Source: Candidatus Omnitrophota bacterium (GTDB lineage: Bacteria; Omnitrophota; Gorgyraeia; Gygaellales; Profunditerraquicolaceae). From it: DNA of 12,149 bases. Shown piece by piece: positions 6,246 through 12,149 of the stretch. The number at the start of each line of letters is the position of its first letter. Within the stretch, counting starts at the first letter, position 1. The stretch spans positions 1-12,149 of the forward strand of contig JAQTTI010000023.1 in NCBI GenBank assembly GCA_028710845.1, read 5' to 3'. The notes beneath the pieces were generated by a model. It was not told the origin of the DNA and did no database searches. It saw only the letters and a list, made by a program, of their open reading frames with translations. A program made the translations under genes and the position numbers.

Positions 6246-7505
6246 TTAAATTTTGGCTGGATGAGTAATTTTACCGGTAATTGCCGATGCCGCAGCAACC
6301 GCCGGGTTAGAAAGATAAACAAAAGATTTCGGGCTGCCCATCCTGCCTAAGAAATTCCTATTGGTAGTAGCTATTGCCACTTCTCCTTCAGCCAAAATTC
6401 CCATGTGTCCGCCAAGGCACGGCCCGCAAGTCGGTGTTGAAAATACGCCGCCGGCTTTTACAAAAATTTCAGCCAAACCTTCTTTTACCGCCTCAAGATA
6501 TATCTTCTGGGTCGCCGGAAAAACTATTAATTTGACTCCTTTTGCTGCTTTTTTTCCTTTTAGTAGCTTTGCGGCAATACGCAGGTCCGAAATCCTGCCG
6601 TTAGTACATGAACCGATAACTACCTGGTCCACTTTTATATCTTTCAGGCCGCTCACCGGCTTAACATTGCTGGGTAAATGCGGGCAAGCTACCTGTGGTT
6701 CAAGCTTGGTAACATCCCATTCATAAATTTTTTCATAAACAGCGTCTTTATCCGAATAATAATATTTAGGTTTACGTTTAAAACCGGACACATATTCTTT
6801 GGTAGTCTCATCCGGCTCAATCAAACCTGCCCGGGCGCCTGCTTCGATGGCCATATTCGACATCGAAAAACGGTCATCCATCCCTAGTTTTCTGATTACC
6901 GGTCCGGAATATTCCATTACTTTATACAAAGCGCCGTCTACTCCGATTTGACCGATTGTATAAAGAATCAGGTCCTTGCCGCCAACCCATTTATTCAACT
7001 TGCCTTTATATATATACTTATTCGTAGCCGGGACTTTTAACCAACATTTTCCGTCAATATATGCGCGGGCTAGATCGGTCGAGCCCATTCCGGTTGCATA
7101 AGCACCTAAGGCCCCATAAGTACAGGTATGCGAATCGGCGCCGATTACAAGATCACCGGGAAGCACAATACCCTGCTCAGGTAAAAGCGCATGCTCGATA
7201 CCCATTAATCCGATTTCAAAATAATTTTTAATCCCCTGCTCTTTGGCGAAGTTAGCCAGAATCTTGCATTGATTTGCGCTTTTTAAATCCTTAGCTGGCG
7301 CAAAATGATCAGGAACCAAAACAACCTTATTTTTATTAAATACTTTGCTAAAACCTGATTTATTAAATTCCGAGATTGCAAGAGGCGCAGTTATATCATT
7401 TGCCAAGGCAACATCTACCTTAGCTTCGATAAACTCTCCGGGCTTAACTGGACCCTTGGCAGCAATATGCGCCATTAAGATTTTTTCTGCTATTGTATTT
7501 CCCAT
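6246..7505 (-). CDS. leuC: 3-isopropylmalate dehydratase large subunit
   Basis: LeuC is the iron-sulfur subunit of isopropylmalate isomerase, in the aconitase superfamily. The 419-residue length fits the shorter, archaeal-type class. Cluster ligands are Cys300 in VIGSCTNGR and Cys360 and Cys363 in TPTCGPCLGG. Also visible are the start MGNTIAEKIL, VPDHFAP (64-70), GADSHTCTYGALGAYATGMGSTD split across residues 122-144, and the C-terminal TTNRNFLGRMGSP. It is followed by leuD, so the two form one heterodimer. The gap from the fabF stop is 10 nt and holds no Shine-Dalgarno. The sequence TCTAAT, which includes the fabF stop, ends exactly 9 nt before the ATG, but no convincing -35 is seen. Homoaconitase is the main alternative family role; the neighbouring LeuB substrate loop favours leucine. 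Confidence 0.91.
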   Translation of the reverse strand: MGNTIAEKILMAHIAAKGPVKPGEFIEAKVDVALANDITAPLAISEFNKSGFSKVFNKNKVVLVPDHFAPAKDLKSANQCKILANFAKEQGIKNYFEIGLMGIEHALLPEQGIVLPGDLVIGADSHTCTYGALGAYATGMGSTDLARAYIDGKCWLKVPATNKYIYKGKLNKWVGGKDLILYTIGQIGVDGALYKVMEYSGPVIRKLGMDDRFSMSNMAIEAGARAGLIEPDETTKEYVSGFKRKPKYYYSDKDAVYEKIYEWDVTKLEPQVACPHLPSNVKPVSGLKDIKVDQVVIGSCTNGRISDLRIAAKLLKGKKAAKGVKLIVFPATQKIYLEAVKEGLAEIFVKAGGVFSTPTCGPCLGGHMGILAEGEVAIATTNRNFLGRMGSPKSFVYLSNPAVAAASAITGKITHPAKI

Positions 7506-7515
7506 ATTTAAATAA

Positions 7516-8757
7516 TTAGATGAATTTTTTGACTATCAGAGAAGCATTGTGCCCGCCGAATCCTAAAGAATTGGACATGCAGGCTCTTACGCTAGCTTTA
7601 CGGGCTACATTAGGCACGTAATCCAAATCGCAATCAGGATCCGGATGTTCATAGTTAATGGTGGGAGGAACAACACCGTCTTTAATTGCCATACAACAAA
7701 CAACAAATTCTACTCCGCCGGCTGCGCCCAACAAATGGCCGGTCATTGATTTTGTAGAAGAAACCATGACCTTCTTGCTATGCGGACCAAAAGCCCTTTT
7801 CATCGATAAAGTTTCAATTTTATCATTAAGCTTGGTAGAGGTACCGTGCGCGTTTATATAATCCACATCTTCGGGGTTCATCCCGGCATCTTTTAAGGCT
7901 ATGGACATCGCCGCACCGGCGCCTTCACCTTCCGGATCAGGAGCAGTTATATGAAACGCATCACAGGTCATGCCAAAACCCACAATTTCGGCGATTATAT
8001 TAGCATTTCTTTTTTTGGCATGCTCTAATGTTTCCATAACTACCAACCCGCTTCCTTCGGCCATTATAAAACCATCCCGCTCAAGGTCAAAGGGACGGCT
8101 AGCCTTACCCGGTTCGTTATTCCTGGTAGAAAGCGCTTTGAGAGCGCAAAACCCCCCCACTGCTGTCGGGACTATACAGCTTTCAGTGCCCCCGGTAACC
8201 ATTACATCAGAATCACCGTAAAGAATAGTACGATAAGCTTCGCCTATTGCATGAGAACCTGAGGCGCAGGCGGTAGCCACACAGGAGTTAGGGCCTTTTA
8301 ACCCGTGAATAATGGCAACCAGTCCGCTGGCTTCATTGACAATAAGCATGGGAATAAGAAATGGAGACAACCTTGACGGGCCCTTATTAAGGTAAACTTT
8401 ATGTTCTTCTTCGATTGTATGCAAGCTGCCGATACCGGAACCAATAATAACGCCGATACGATTCCTGTCTTCTTTATCCAGATCAAGCCCGCTTGACTCT
8501 ATCGCCTGTTTTGCCGCAGCTACGGCGTATTGTACAAATTTAGCGGTCCTCTTAACATCTTTTAAGCTGATCCCGTAATTGATAGGATTGAAATTTTTTA
8601 CTTCGGCTGCGATCCTGGAGTCAAACTCCTTAGCATCAAAGCTGGTAATCGGCCCAACTCCGCCCTGGCCATCTTTTAAAGATTGCCAGAAGCTTTCGAC
8701 CTCATTGCCTACCGGGCTGATTACGCCCAAACCTGTGATTACAACTCTTTTTTTCAT
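7516..8757 (-). CDS. fabF: Beta-ketoacyl-ACP synthase II
   Basis: FabF condenses malonyl-ACP with acyl-ACP to lengthen fatty acids. The 413-residue length is usual. The thiolase-fold triad is present: Cys164 in VATACASGSHAIG, His304 in NAHGTSTKLND, and His341 in KSMTGHLLGAAGG. The N-terminus KKRVVITGLGVISPVGN and C-terminal MSNSLGFGGHN are standard, so the start is secure. The active-site stretch has Ala-Ser where many have Ala-Thr, a minor change. No Shine-Dalgarno precedes the ATG. Instead TATATT (8772-8767) ends 9 nt before it, and a 12-bp palindrome lies just upstream. The 5' neighbour is acpP with a 74-nt gap, the largest gap between adjacent fab genes. Confidence 0.96.
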   Translation of the reverse strand: MKKRVVITGLGVISPVGNEVESFWQSLKDGQGGVGPITSFDAKEFDSRIAAEVKNFNPINYGISLKDVKRTAKFVQYAVAAAKQAIESSGLDLDKEDRNRIGVIIGSGIGSLHTIEEEHKVYLNKGPSRLSPFLIPMLIVNEASGLVAIIHGLKGPNSCVATACASGSHAIGEAYRTILYGDSDVMVTGGTESCIVPTAVGGFCALKALSTRNNEPGKASRPFDLERDGFIMAEGSGLVVMETLEHAKKRNANIIAEIVGFGMTCDAFHITAPDPEGEGAGAAMSIALKDAGMNPEDVDYINAHGTSTKLNDKIETLSMKRAFGPHSKKVMVSSTKSMTGHLLGAAGGVEFVVCCMAIKDGVVPPTINYEHPDPDCDLDYVPNVARKASVRACMSNSLGFGGHNASLIVKKFI

Positions 8758-8766
8758 ATATTGACT

Positions 8767-8808
8767 AATATAAATTTACCCCGCTAGAATATAAATGCGG
8801 GGTAAATT
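8767..8808 (-). promoter_or_regulatory. 12-bp palindrome and possible -10 box between acpP and fabF
   Basis: AATTTACCCCGC (8773-8784) and its exact reverse complement (8797-8808) flank a 12-nt A/T-rich loop. In RNA this gives a 12-bp hairpin after acpP. It lacks a T run, so it is not a standard terminator and more likely marks an RNA processing or stabilising site. Read as DNA it overlaps the -35 and spacer region of a possible promoter, TTTATA (8795-8790), 17 nt, TATATT (8772-8767), and could be an operator. The two readings cannot be separated from sequence. Confidence 0.5.
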
Positions 8809-8831
8809 GTGAAATATTTTATCTAGGTTTT

Positions 8832-9068
8832 TTATTTGGCGGTCTTCTCATCAATATACTTGATGGCATCGCCAACAGTAGCTATCTTTTCTGCGTCATC
8901 ATCGGGGATTTCAATGCCAAACTCTTCTTCTAATGCCATGACCAGCTCTACGGTATCCAAAGAATCAGCGCCTAAATCATCGACAAATGATGCCTCAGGG
9001 GTTACTTCTTCGGGTTTAACGCCTAACTGTTCTGCAATTATCGACTTTACTTTCTCTTGTGATGCCAT
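8832..9068 (-). CDS. acpP: Acyl carrier protein
   Basis: AcpP carries growing acyl chains on a 4'-phosphopantetheine arm. The 78-residue acidic protein has the DLGADSLDTVELVM signature with the modified Ser36, followed by the helix LEEEFGIEIPDDDAEKIATVGDAI typical of the family (split here across residues about 46-69). Length and composition are standard. The start has a strong AAGGAGG Shine-Dalgarno about seven bases upstream, in keeping with the high ACP level cells need. It lies 30 nt after fabG and 74 nt before fabF. The palindrome downstream could let acpP mRNA accumulate separately from fabF. The fabG-acpP-fabF order is common in bacteria. Confidence 0.97.
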   Translation of the reverse strand: MASQEKVKSIIAEQLGVKPEEVTPEASFVDDLGADSLDTVELVMALEEEFGIEIPDDDAEKIATVGDAIKYIDEKTAK

Positions 9069-9098
9069 TCTTTTCCCTCCTTGGGTTATTATGCTTTA

Positions 9099-9842
9099 TT
9101 ATGCCATGACCATGCCGCCGTCGACCGTGATTGTTTGGCCGGTTATATAGCTTGATTCTTCCGAAGCCAGGAACAAACAAACGTTCGCAACATCTTGCGG
9201 CGTGCCTAACTTAGCTAAAGGAATTGCCTCCATCATCTTCTTCTTGATGTCTTCCGGAAGCTTAGCCGTCATTTCTGTCTGGATAAATCCGGGAGCTACT
9301 GCATTAGCATTAATATTACGGCTGGCTAATTCCTTGGCTACTGTTTTTGTAAGAGCAATTATTCCGGCTTTTGATGCGGCATAATTTGCCTGCCCGGGGT
9401 TACCCATCAAACCAATGATCGAAGCTATGCTAATTATCTTTCCGCTTCTTTGTTTAATCATCGGTCTGGTTACGGCTTTAATGCAGTTAAAAGTACCCTT
9501 TAAATTGACATTAATTACCGCGTCCCAGTCCGCCAGGGACATTCTAAGCAAAAGATTATCCTTAGTAATCCCAGCGTTGTTAACTAATATATCAACCTTT
9601 CCCATTTTGTCAAGAATTTTGTTTATCCCTTCTTCTACCTTTTCATAAGAAGTAACATCCATCTCTAAAGCCATGGCTTTTCTGCCTAAAGCTTCAATTT
9701 CAGAGGCTGTTTTTTGGGCAATTTCCAAGTTCACATCGGCTACGACAATATCAGCCCCCTCCTTGGCAAAAGTCATTGCTATTGCCTGGCCGATTCCCCT
9801 GGCGCCACCGGTTATTAAAGCTACTTTGCCTATTAAACGCAT
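9099..9842 (-). CDS. fabG: 3-oxoacyl-ACP reductase
   Basis: FabG reduces 3-oxoacyl-ACP with NADPH, the first reduction in each elongation cycle. This is a classical short-chain dehydrogenase of 247 residues. The cofactor motif is TGGARGIG (11-18) and the structural NNAG is at 88-91. Catalytic residues are Asn113, Ser141, Tyr154 and Lys158 in the ANYAASKAG segment. The C-terminus GQTITVDGGMVM is typical. The start has a strong AAGGAGG Shine-Dalgarno five bases from the ATG. CCTC just upstream (9861-9858) could pair weakly with GAGG of that Shine-Dalgarno (9851-9848). The genomic setting between fabD and acpP makes the fatty-acid role much more likely than another dehydrogenase role. Confidence 0.95.
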   Translation of the reverse strand: MRLIGKVALITGGARGIGQAIAMTFAKEGADIVVADVNLEIAQKTASEIEALGRKAMALEMDVTSYEKVEEGINKILDKMGKVDILVNNAGITKDNLLLRMSLADWDAVINVNLKGTFNCIKAVTRPMIKQRSGKIISIASIIGLMGNPGQANYAASKAGIIALTKTVAKELASRNINANAVAPGFIQTEMTAKLPEDIKKKMMEAIPLAKLGTPQDVANVCLFLASEESSYITGQTITVDGGMVMA

Positions 9843-9866
9843 ATATACCTCCTTAAAGAGGAATTC

Positions 9867-10676
9867 CTATTGTTTATCATTAGGTCTAAGTTCTGAAGCA
9901 GACTGATCTTCGGTTTTAATTTTCTCAAGATAAGCCTTAGCTGCTGACTCGGCAAGATAATCTAAGCCGCCGCATTCTTCTTTAATGCCTAAGGCTTCCT
10001 TAAACTGCGCCTCGGCTTCCGGATATTTCTCCTGCAAAAAGAAGGAAACACCCAGAAAAACATAGGCAAAACGGCTTTTATAGAAAAAAATTGGCGGCGG
10101 GTTTAGGTCTTCGAAAATAAAGGACCTTCCTGTTCCCTGATTATTAATATTAGGATTAAAATAAAGCGTATCCGGAAGCTCTACTGATTGCTCATCGTAA
10201 ATAAGGGTAAATTTATCAAACTGGGCACTTTTTTTACTAATAGCGGCAGACCACTCCCTCAAGTGCGAGAAATTATCCAGTTTTGCCATACTCGGTACAA
10301 GTAGAACTGCCCTGTTTAATTCATGCAGGCTTTCCTTGTACATTTTTTTCTTAAAATAGACAACTGCCTTGTTAAAATAAATTACTGCTCTAAACGGCGA
10401 ATTCTCCAATTTCAGGGCCTTCTCAAATTCCATTAAAGCCCGATCATAATCTCCTTTGAGGCAAAAAGCACAGGCTAAATTATGATGGGCGCCGGCATTA
10501 GAAGGATCTTTCTTTATTACCTGAGTAAATTGACTTATCGCCTGGTCGAATATTCCCTGATATAACGATTTGGTAGCAGTGGAAAAATCCGCCTTCGGAG
10601 CAATAGTCTCGGCAAAACACAGGAAAGGGAAACCAAAAACTATTGCTAATAAAATTAACAAATTGGTTTTTTTCAT
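9867..10676 (-). CDS. Secreted or periplasmic tetratricopeptide-repeat protein, function unknown
   Basis: I do not recognise a specific family beyond TPR. The 269-residue protein begins with a signal peptide: MKKTN, a hydrophobic stretch at residues 6-19, and a probable signal peptidase I site after CFA (22/23). The Cys at position 20 does not sit in a good lipobox. Three TPR-like units follow at about residues 29-62, 63-96 and 97-130. A middle region without clear repeats (131-200) holds NPPP, and a fourth TPR-like unit lies at about 203-236. The tail is polar. TPRs normally serve as protein-binding surfaces. It sits between fabD and fabG: its AAGGAG Shine-Dalgarno overlaps the fabD stop, and fabG begins 24 nt after its stop. 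It is thus co-transcribed with fatty-acid genes although it should act outside the cytoplasm. Envelope or lipid-linked assembly is a guess from context only. Confidence 0.85.
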   Translation of the reverse strand: MKKTNLLILLAIVFGFPFLCFAETIAPKADFSTATKSLYQGIFDQAISQFTQVIKKDPSNAGAHHNLACAFCLKGDYDRALMEFEKALKLENSPFRAVIYFNKAVVYFKKKMYKESLHELNRAVLLVPSMAKLDNFSHLREWSAAISKKSAQFDKFTLIYDEQSVELPDTLYFNPNINNQGTGRSFIFEDLNPPPIFFYKSRFAYVFLGVSFFLQEKYPEAEAQFKEALGIKEECGGLDYLAESAAKAYLEKIKTEDQSASELRPNDKQ

Positions 10677-10689
10677 TTTGACAAGCTCC

Positions 10690-11592
10690 TTACTTTAATG
10701 TCAAATCTTCCTTTTTTTCTATATTTCTGACTTGAGAGTTGCTGTCAATACGCCGCATCAGGCCTTTTAAAACTTTCCCCGGCCCAAACTCGATAAAATT
10801 TGATACCCCTTTGGAAAGCATGAATCCCATTGAATCTTCCCAGAGAACGCTTCCGGAAACCTGGCGGATCAGATTATCTTTTATCTCATCTGCCCCCGAA
10901 GCAGGTCTGGCTGTGACATTACTAATTACCGGAAATTCAGGCTCATTGAACCGTATATTTTCTAATTCTTTGGCTAACTTTACAGAAGCCCCCTGCATAA
11001 AAGAAGAATGAAACGCTCCACTAACTTCCAGGATAACCGCAAGTTTGGCCCCTTTTTCTTTCGCTAACCCTTGGGCGATTTCGATTGCTTCGGCAGAACC
11101 TGAAATAACCACCTGGCCGGGACAATTGATATTAGCTACTTCGGCTTTAACTGCCTGGCAGATTTCTTTAACTTTATCCAGCTCTAAACCGATTATCGAA
11201 AGCATTTTTCCGGGGTGCTCGACCGCTTCTTTTTCCATAAACTCCCCGCGCTTTCTAACCAGATAAACTGCGTCTTCAAAACCGAGCGCTCCTGCAGCAA
11301 CTAAAGCTGAATACTCACCTAAGCTTAAACCTGCAAAATAACCCTCAGTTTGCGGATGCTTTGTTTTATAAATCTGCCAACAGGCAATTGACATGGTAAC
11401 AATCGCCGGCTGGCAATTATCAGTTTTAGTCAATTCTTCAAGCGGGCCGTTAAACATCAGGCTACTTAATGAAAAACCTAAAACTTTATCTGCCTTTTCA
11501 AAGACCTGTTTTGCTTCCGGAAAAGTTTCGAACAGATCCTTGCCCATGCCTACATATTGGCTGCCCTGTCCGGCAAAAAGATAGCCTACCAT
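10690..11592 (-). CDS. fabD: Malonyl-CoA:ACP transacylase
   Basis: FabD moves malonyl from CoA to ACP to supply the elongation cycle. The 300-residue length is usual. Visible are the FAGQGSQ motif with Gln9, the nucleophile Ser90 in GLSLGEYSAL, Arg115 in RKRGEFM, Gln160 in NCPGQVVISG, and catalytic His195 in SGAFHSS. The nucleophile elbow has Leu where GHSLGE is most common; I recall the GLSLGE form from other FabD-type enzymes such as plant ones, so it need not affect activity. The C-terminal IEFGPGKVLKGL is standard. The start overlaps the fabH stop by seven bases, with no clear Shine-Dalgarno, which suggests translational coupling. The stop codon overlaps the next gene's Shine-Dalgarno. 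Confidence 0.96.
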   Translation of the reverse strand: MVGYLFAGQGSQYVGMGKDLFETFPEAKQVFEKADKVLGFSLSSLMFNGPLEELTKTDNCQPAIVTMSIACWQIYKTKHPQTEGYFAGLSLGEYSALVAAGALGFEDAVYLVRKRGEFMEKEAVEHPGKMLSIIGLELDKVKEICQAVKAEVANINCPGQVVISGSAEAIEIAQGLAKEKGAKLAVILEVSGAFHSSFMQGASVKLAKELENIRFNEPEFPVISNVTARPASGADEIKDNLIRQVSGSVLWEDSMGFMLSKGVSNFIEFGPGKVLKGLMRRIDSNSQVRNIEKKEDLTLK

Positions 11593-12149
11593 TCAATAAT
11601 ACAGGCGCCCCAGACCAAGCCTGCGCCAAATGCGTCAAGGAGGATAATATCGCCCTTTTTAACCTTTCCTTCTTCTACCGCTTCACAAAGAGCCGTTACA
11701 GTAGAAGCGCTGGACATATTCCCGCATCTTTCAATATTTAAATAAACCCTTTCGTTCGGGATACCTAATTTTTTGGCTACAGCCATAATAATCCGTGAGT
11801 TTGCCTGATGAGGAATAATAAGATCTACGTCCGCGAAAGTCATCCCAGCCTGTTCCAAGACAGTTTCCGCAGCGCTAGTCATGGTATTAACTGCGATTTT
11901 AAATAGCTCGTTACCCTGCATTTTAAGGTAATGCATCCGGTTTCTTACGGTTTCGGTAGTTGCCGGATTTCGGGAACCACCTGCTGGTATATTCAATATA
12001 CCAACCTTAGAACCGTCGCAGCCTAAATAAGTGGAAATAATTCCGCCCTTCTTTACCTCCGATAAAACTACCGCGCCGGCGCCATCCCCGAATAAAACGC
12101 AGGTATTGCGATCCTGCCAGTCAGTAATCGAAGATAGAGTTTCAGCGCC
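11586..12149 (-). CDS. fabH: Beta-ketoacyl-ACP synthase III FabH, C-terminal part (cut by window edge)
   Basis: FabH starts fatty-acid chains by condensing acetyl-CoA with malonyl-ACP. The frame is open from the window edge, giving 187 residues, with no true start visible; internal TTG or ATG codons such as that at 11996 are not the start. The visible part begins GAETLSSITDWQDRNTC, followed by VLFGDGAGAVVL. It then shows the catalytic His in IIPHQANSRI and the catalytic Asn in CGNMSSASTV, and ends in LLDAFGAGLVWGACIIEW. Met follows the catalytic Asn where Thr is common. The catalytic Cys lies upstream outside the window. It overlaps fabD by seven bases, so it heads or continues the fab operon. 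Absence of the N-terminal half is due only to the window edge. Confidence 0.94.
   Translation of the reverse strand, partial: GAETLSSITDWQDRNTCVLFGDGAGAVVLSEVKKGGIISTYLGCDGSKVGILNIPAGGSRNPATTETVRNRMHYLKMQGNELFKIAVNTMTSAAETVLEQAGMTFADVDLIIPHQANSRIIMAVAKKLGIPNERVYLNIERCGNMSSASTVTALCEAVEEGKVKKGDIILLDAFGAGLVWGACIIEW

Noticed and set aside
4617..7505. Homoaconitase and homoisocitrate dehydrogenase instead of LeuCD and LeuB
   Set aside because: The small-subunit loop YLVST and the LeuB loop ETGVLLKLR fit isopropylmalate better; lysine-branch genes are not present nearby.
7506..7515. T-box or leucine riboswitch or attenuator before leuC
   Set aside because: Only 10 nt separate fabF and leuC, too short for any such leader.
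8761..8790. Plus-strand promoter-like TTGACT, 18 nt, TAGAAT between fabF and acpP
   Set aside because: It would drive antisense RNA into acpP, and the match lies within and beside the palindrome; without transcript data it is probably coincidence.
8773..8808. The acpP-fabF palindrome as a rho-independent terminator
   Set aside because: No T run follows the stem on either strand.
8836..9150. Plus-strand 104-codon frame opposite acpP and the end of fabG
   Set aside because: It lies antisense to well-supported genes and its composition reflects the reverse frame of conserved protein sequence.
11586..11996. FabH as a short 136-residue gene starting at the TTG at 11996
   Set aside because: The same frame stays open to the window edge and encodes conserved FabH sequence (DGAGAVVL), so the gene is simply cut by the window.

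Overview
The window is a compact, almost fully coding bacterial segment in which every gene is on the minus strand, so the biological order runs from high to low coordinates. It carries housekeeping biosynthesis and ribosomal genes: type II fatty-acid synthesis, leucine biosynthesis, aspartate semialdehyde dehydrogenase, a tRNA pseudouridine synthase, two ribosomal proteins and the start of an arginine cluster. The moderate-to-low GC content, short gaps and overlaps, and the chain fab - leuCDB - asd - truA - rplM - rpsI - argCJ suggest an uncultured Gram-negative-type lineage. My best guess, from remembered gene order only, is Omnitrophota or a relative. No tRNA, rRNA, CRISPR array or transposase gene is visible.

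Layout in transcription order. (1) 12149-7516: fabH (5' part outside the window), fabD, a secreted TPR protein of unknown role, fabG, acpP, fabF. (2) 7505-4617: leuC, leuD and leuB, with a 75-bp paired palindromic element inserted between leuC and leuD. (3) 4600-2844: asd and truA, overlapping by 25 nt. (4) 2806-1974: rplM and rpsI, with their own consensus promoter and a rho-independent terminator. (5) 1888-1747: a 142-bp nested palindromic element in the only long gap. (6) 1632-1: an argC promoter, argC, and argJ (3' part outside the window), overlapping by ATGA.

The fab genes make malonyl-ACP (FabD), start the chain (FabH), elongate it (FabF) and reduce it (FabG) on the carrier AcpP. LeuCD isomerises and LeuB oxidises isopropylmalate; Asd feeds the aspartate family; ArgC and ArgJ act in the acetylated ornithine pathway.

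The known functions are ordinary. The interest lies between and inside the genes. There are two unrelated palindromic extragenic elements, a long palindrome between acpP and fabF, and a LeuB with an isopropylmalate-type substrate loop but an NADP-type Lys-Tyr in the cofactor loop. In addition, a -10-like hexamer sits exactly 9 nt before an ATG at rplM, argC, fabF and leuC, of which rplM, fabF and leuC lack a Shine-Dalgarno sequence. That pattern suggests leaderless or near-leaderless transcription.
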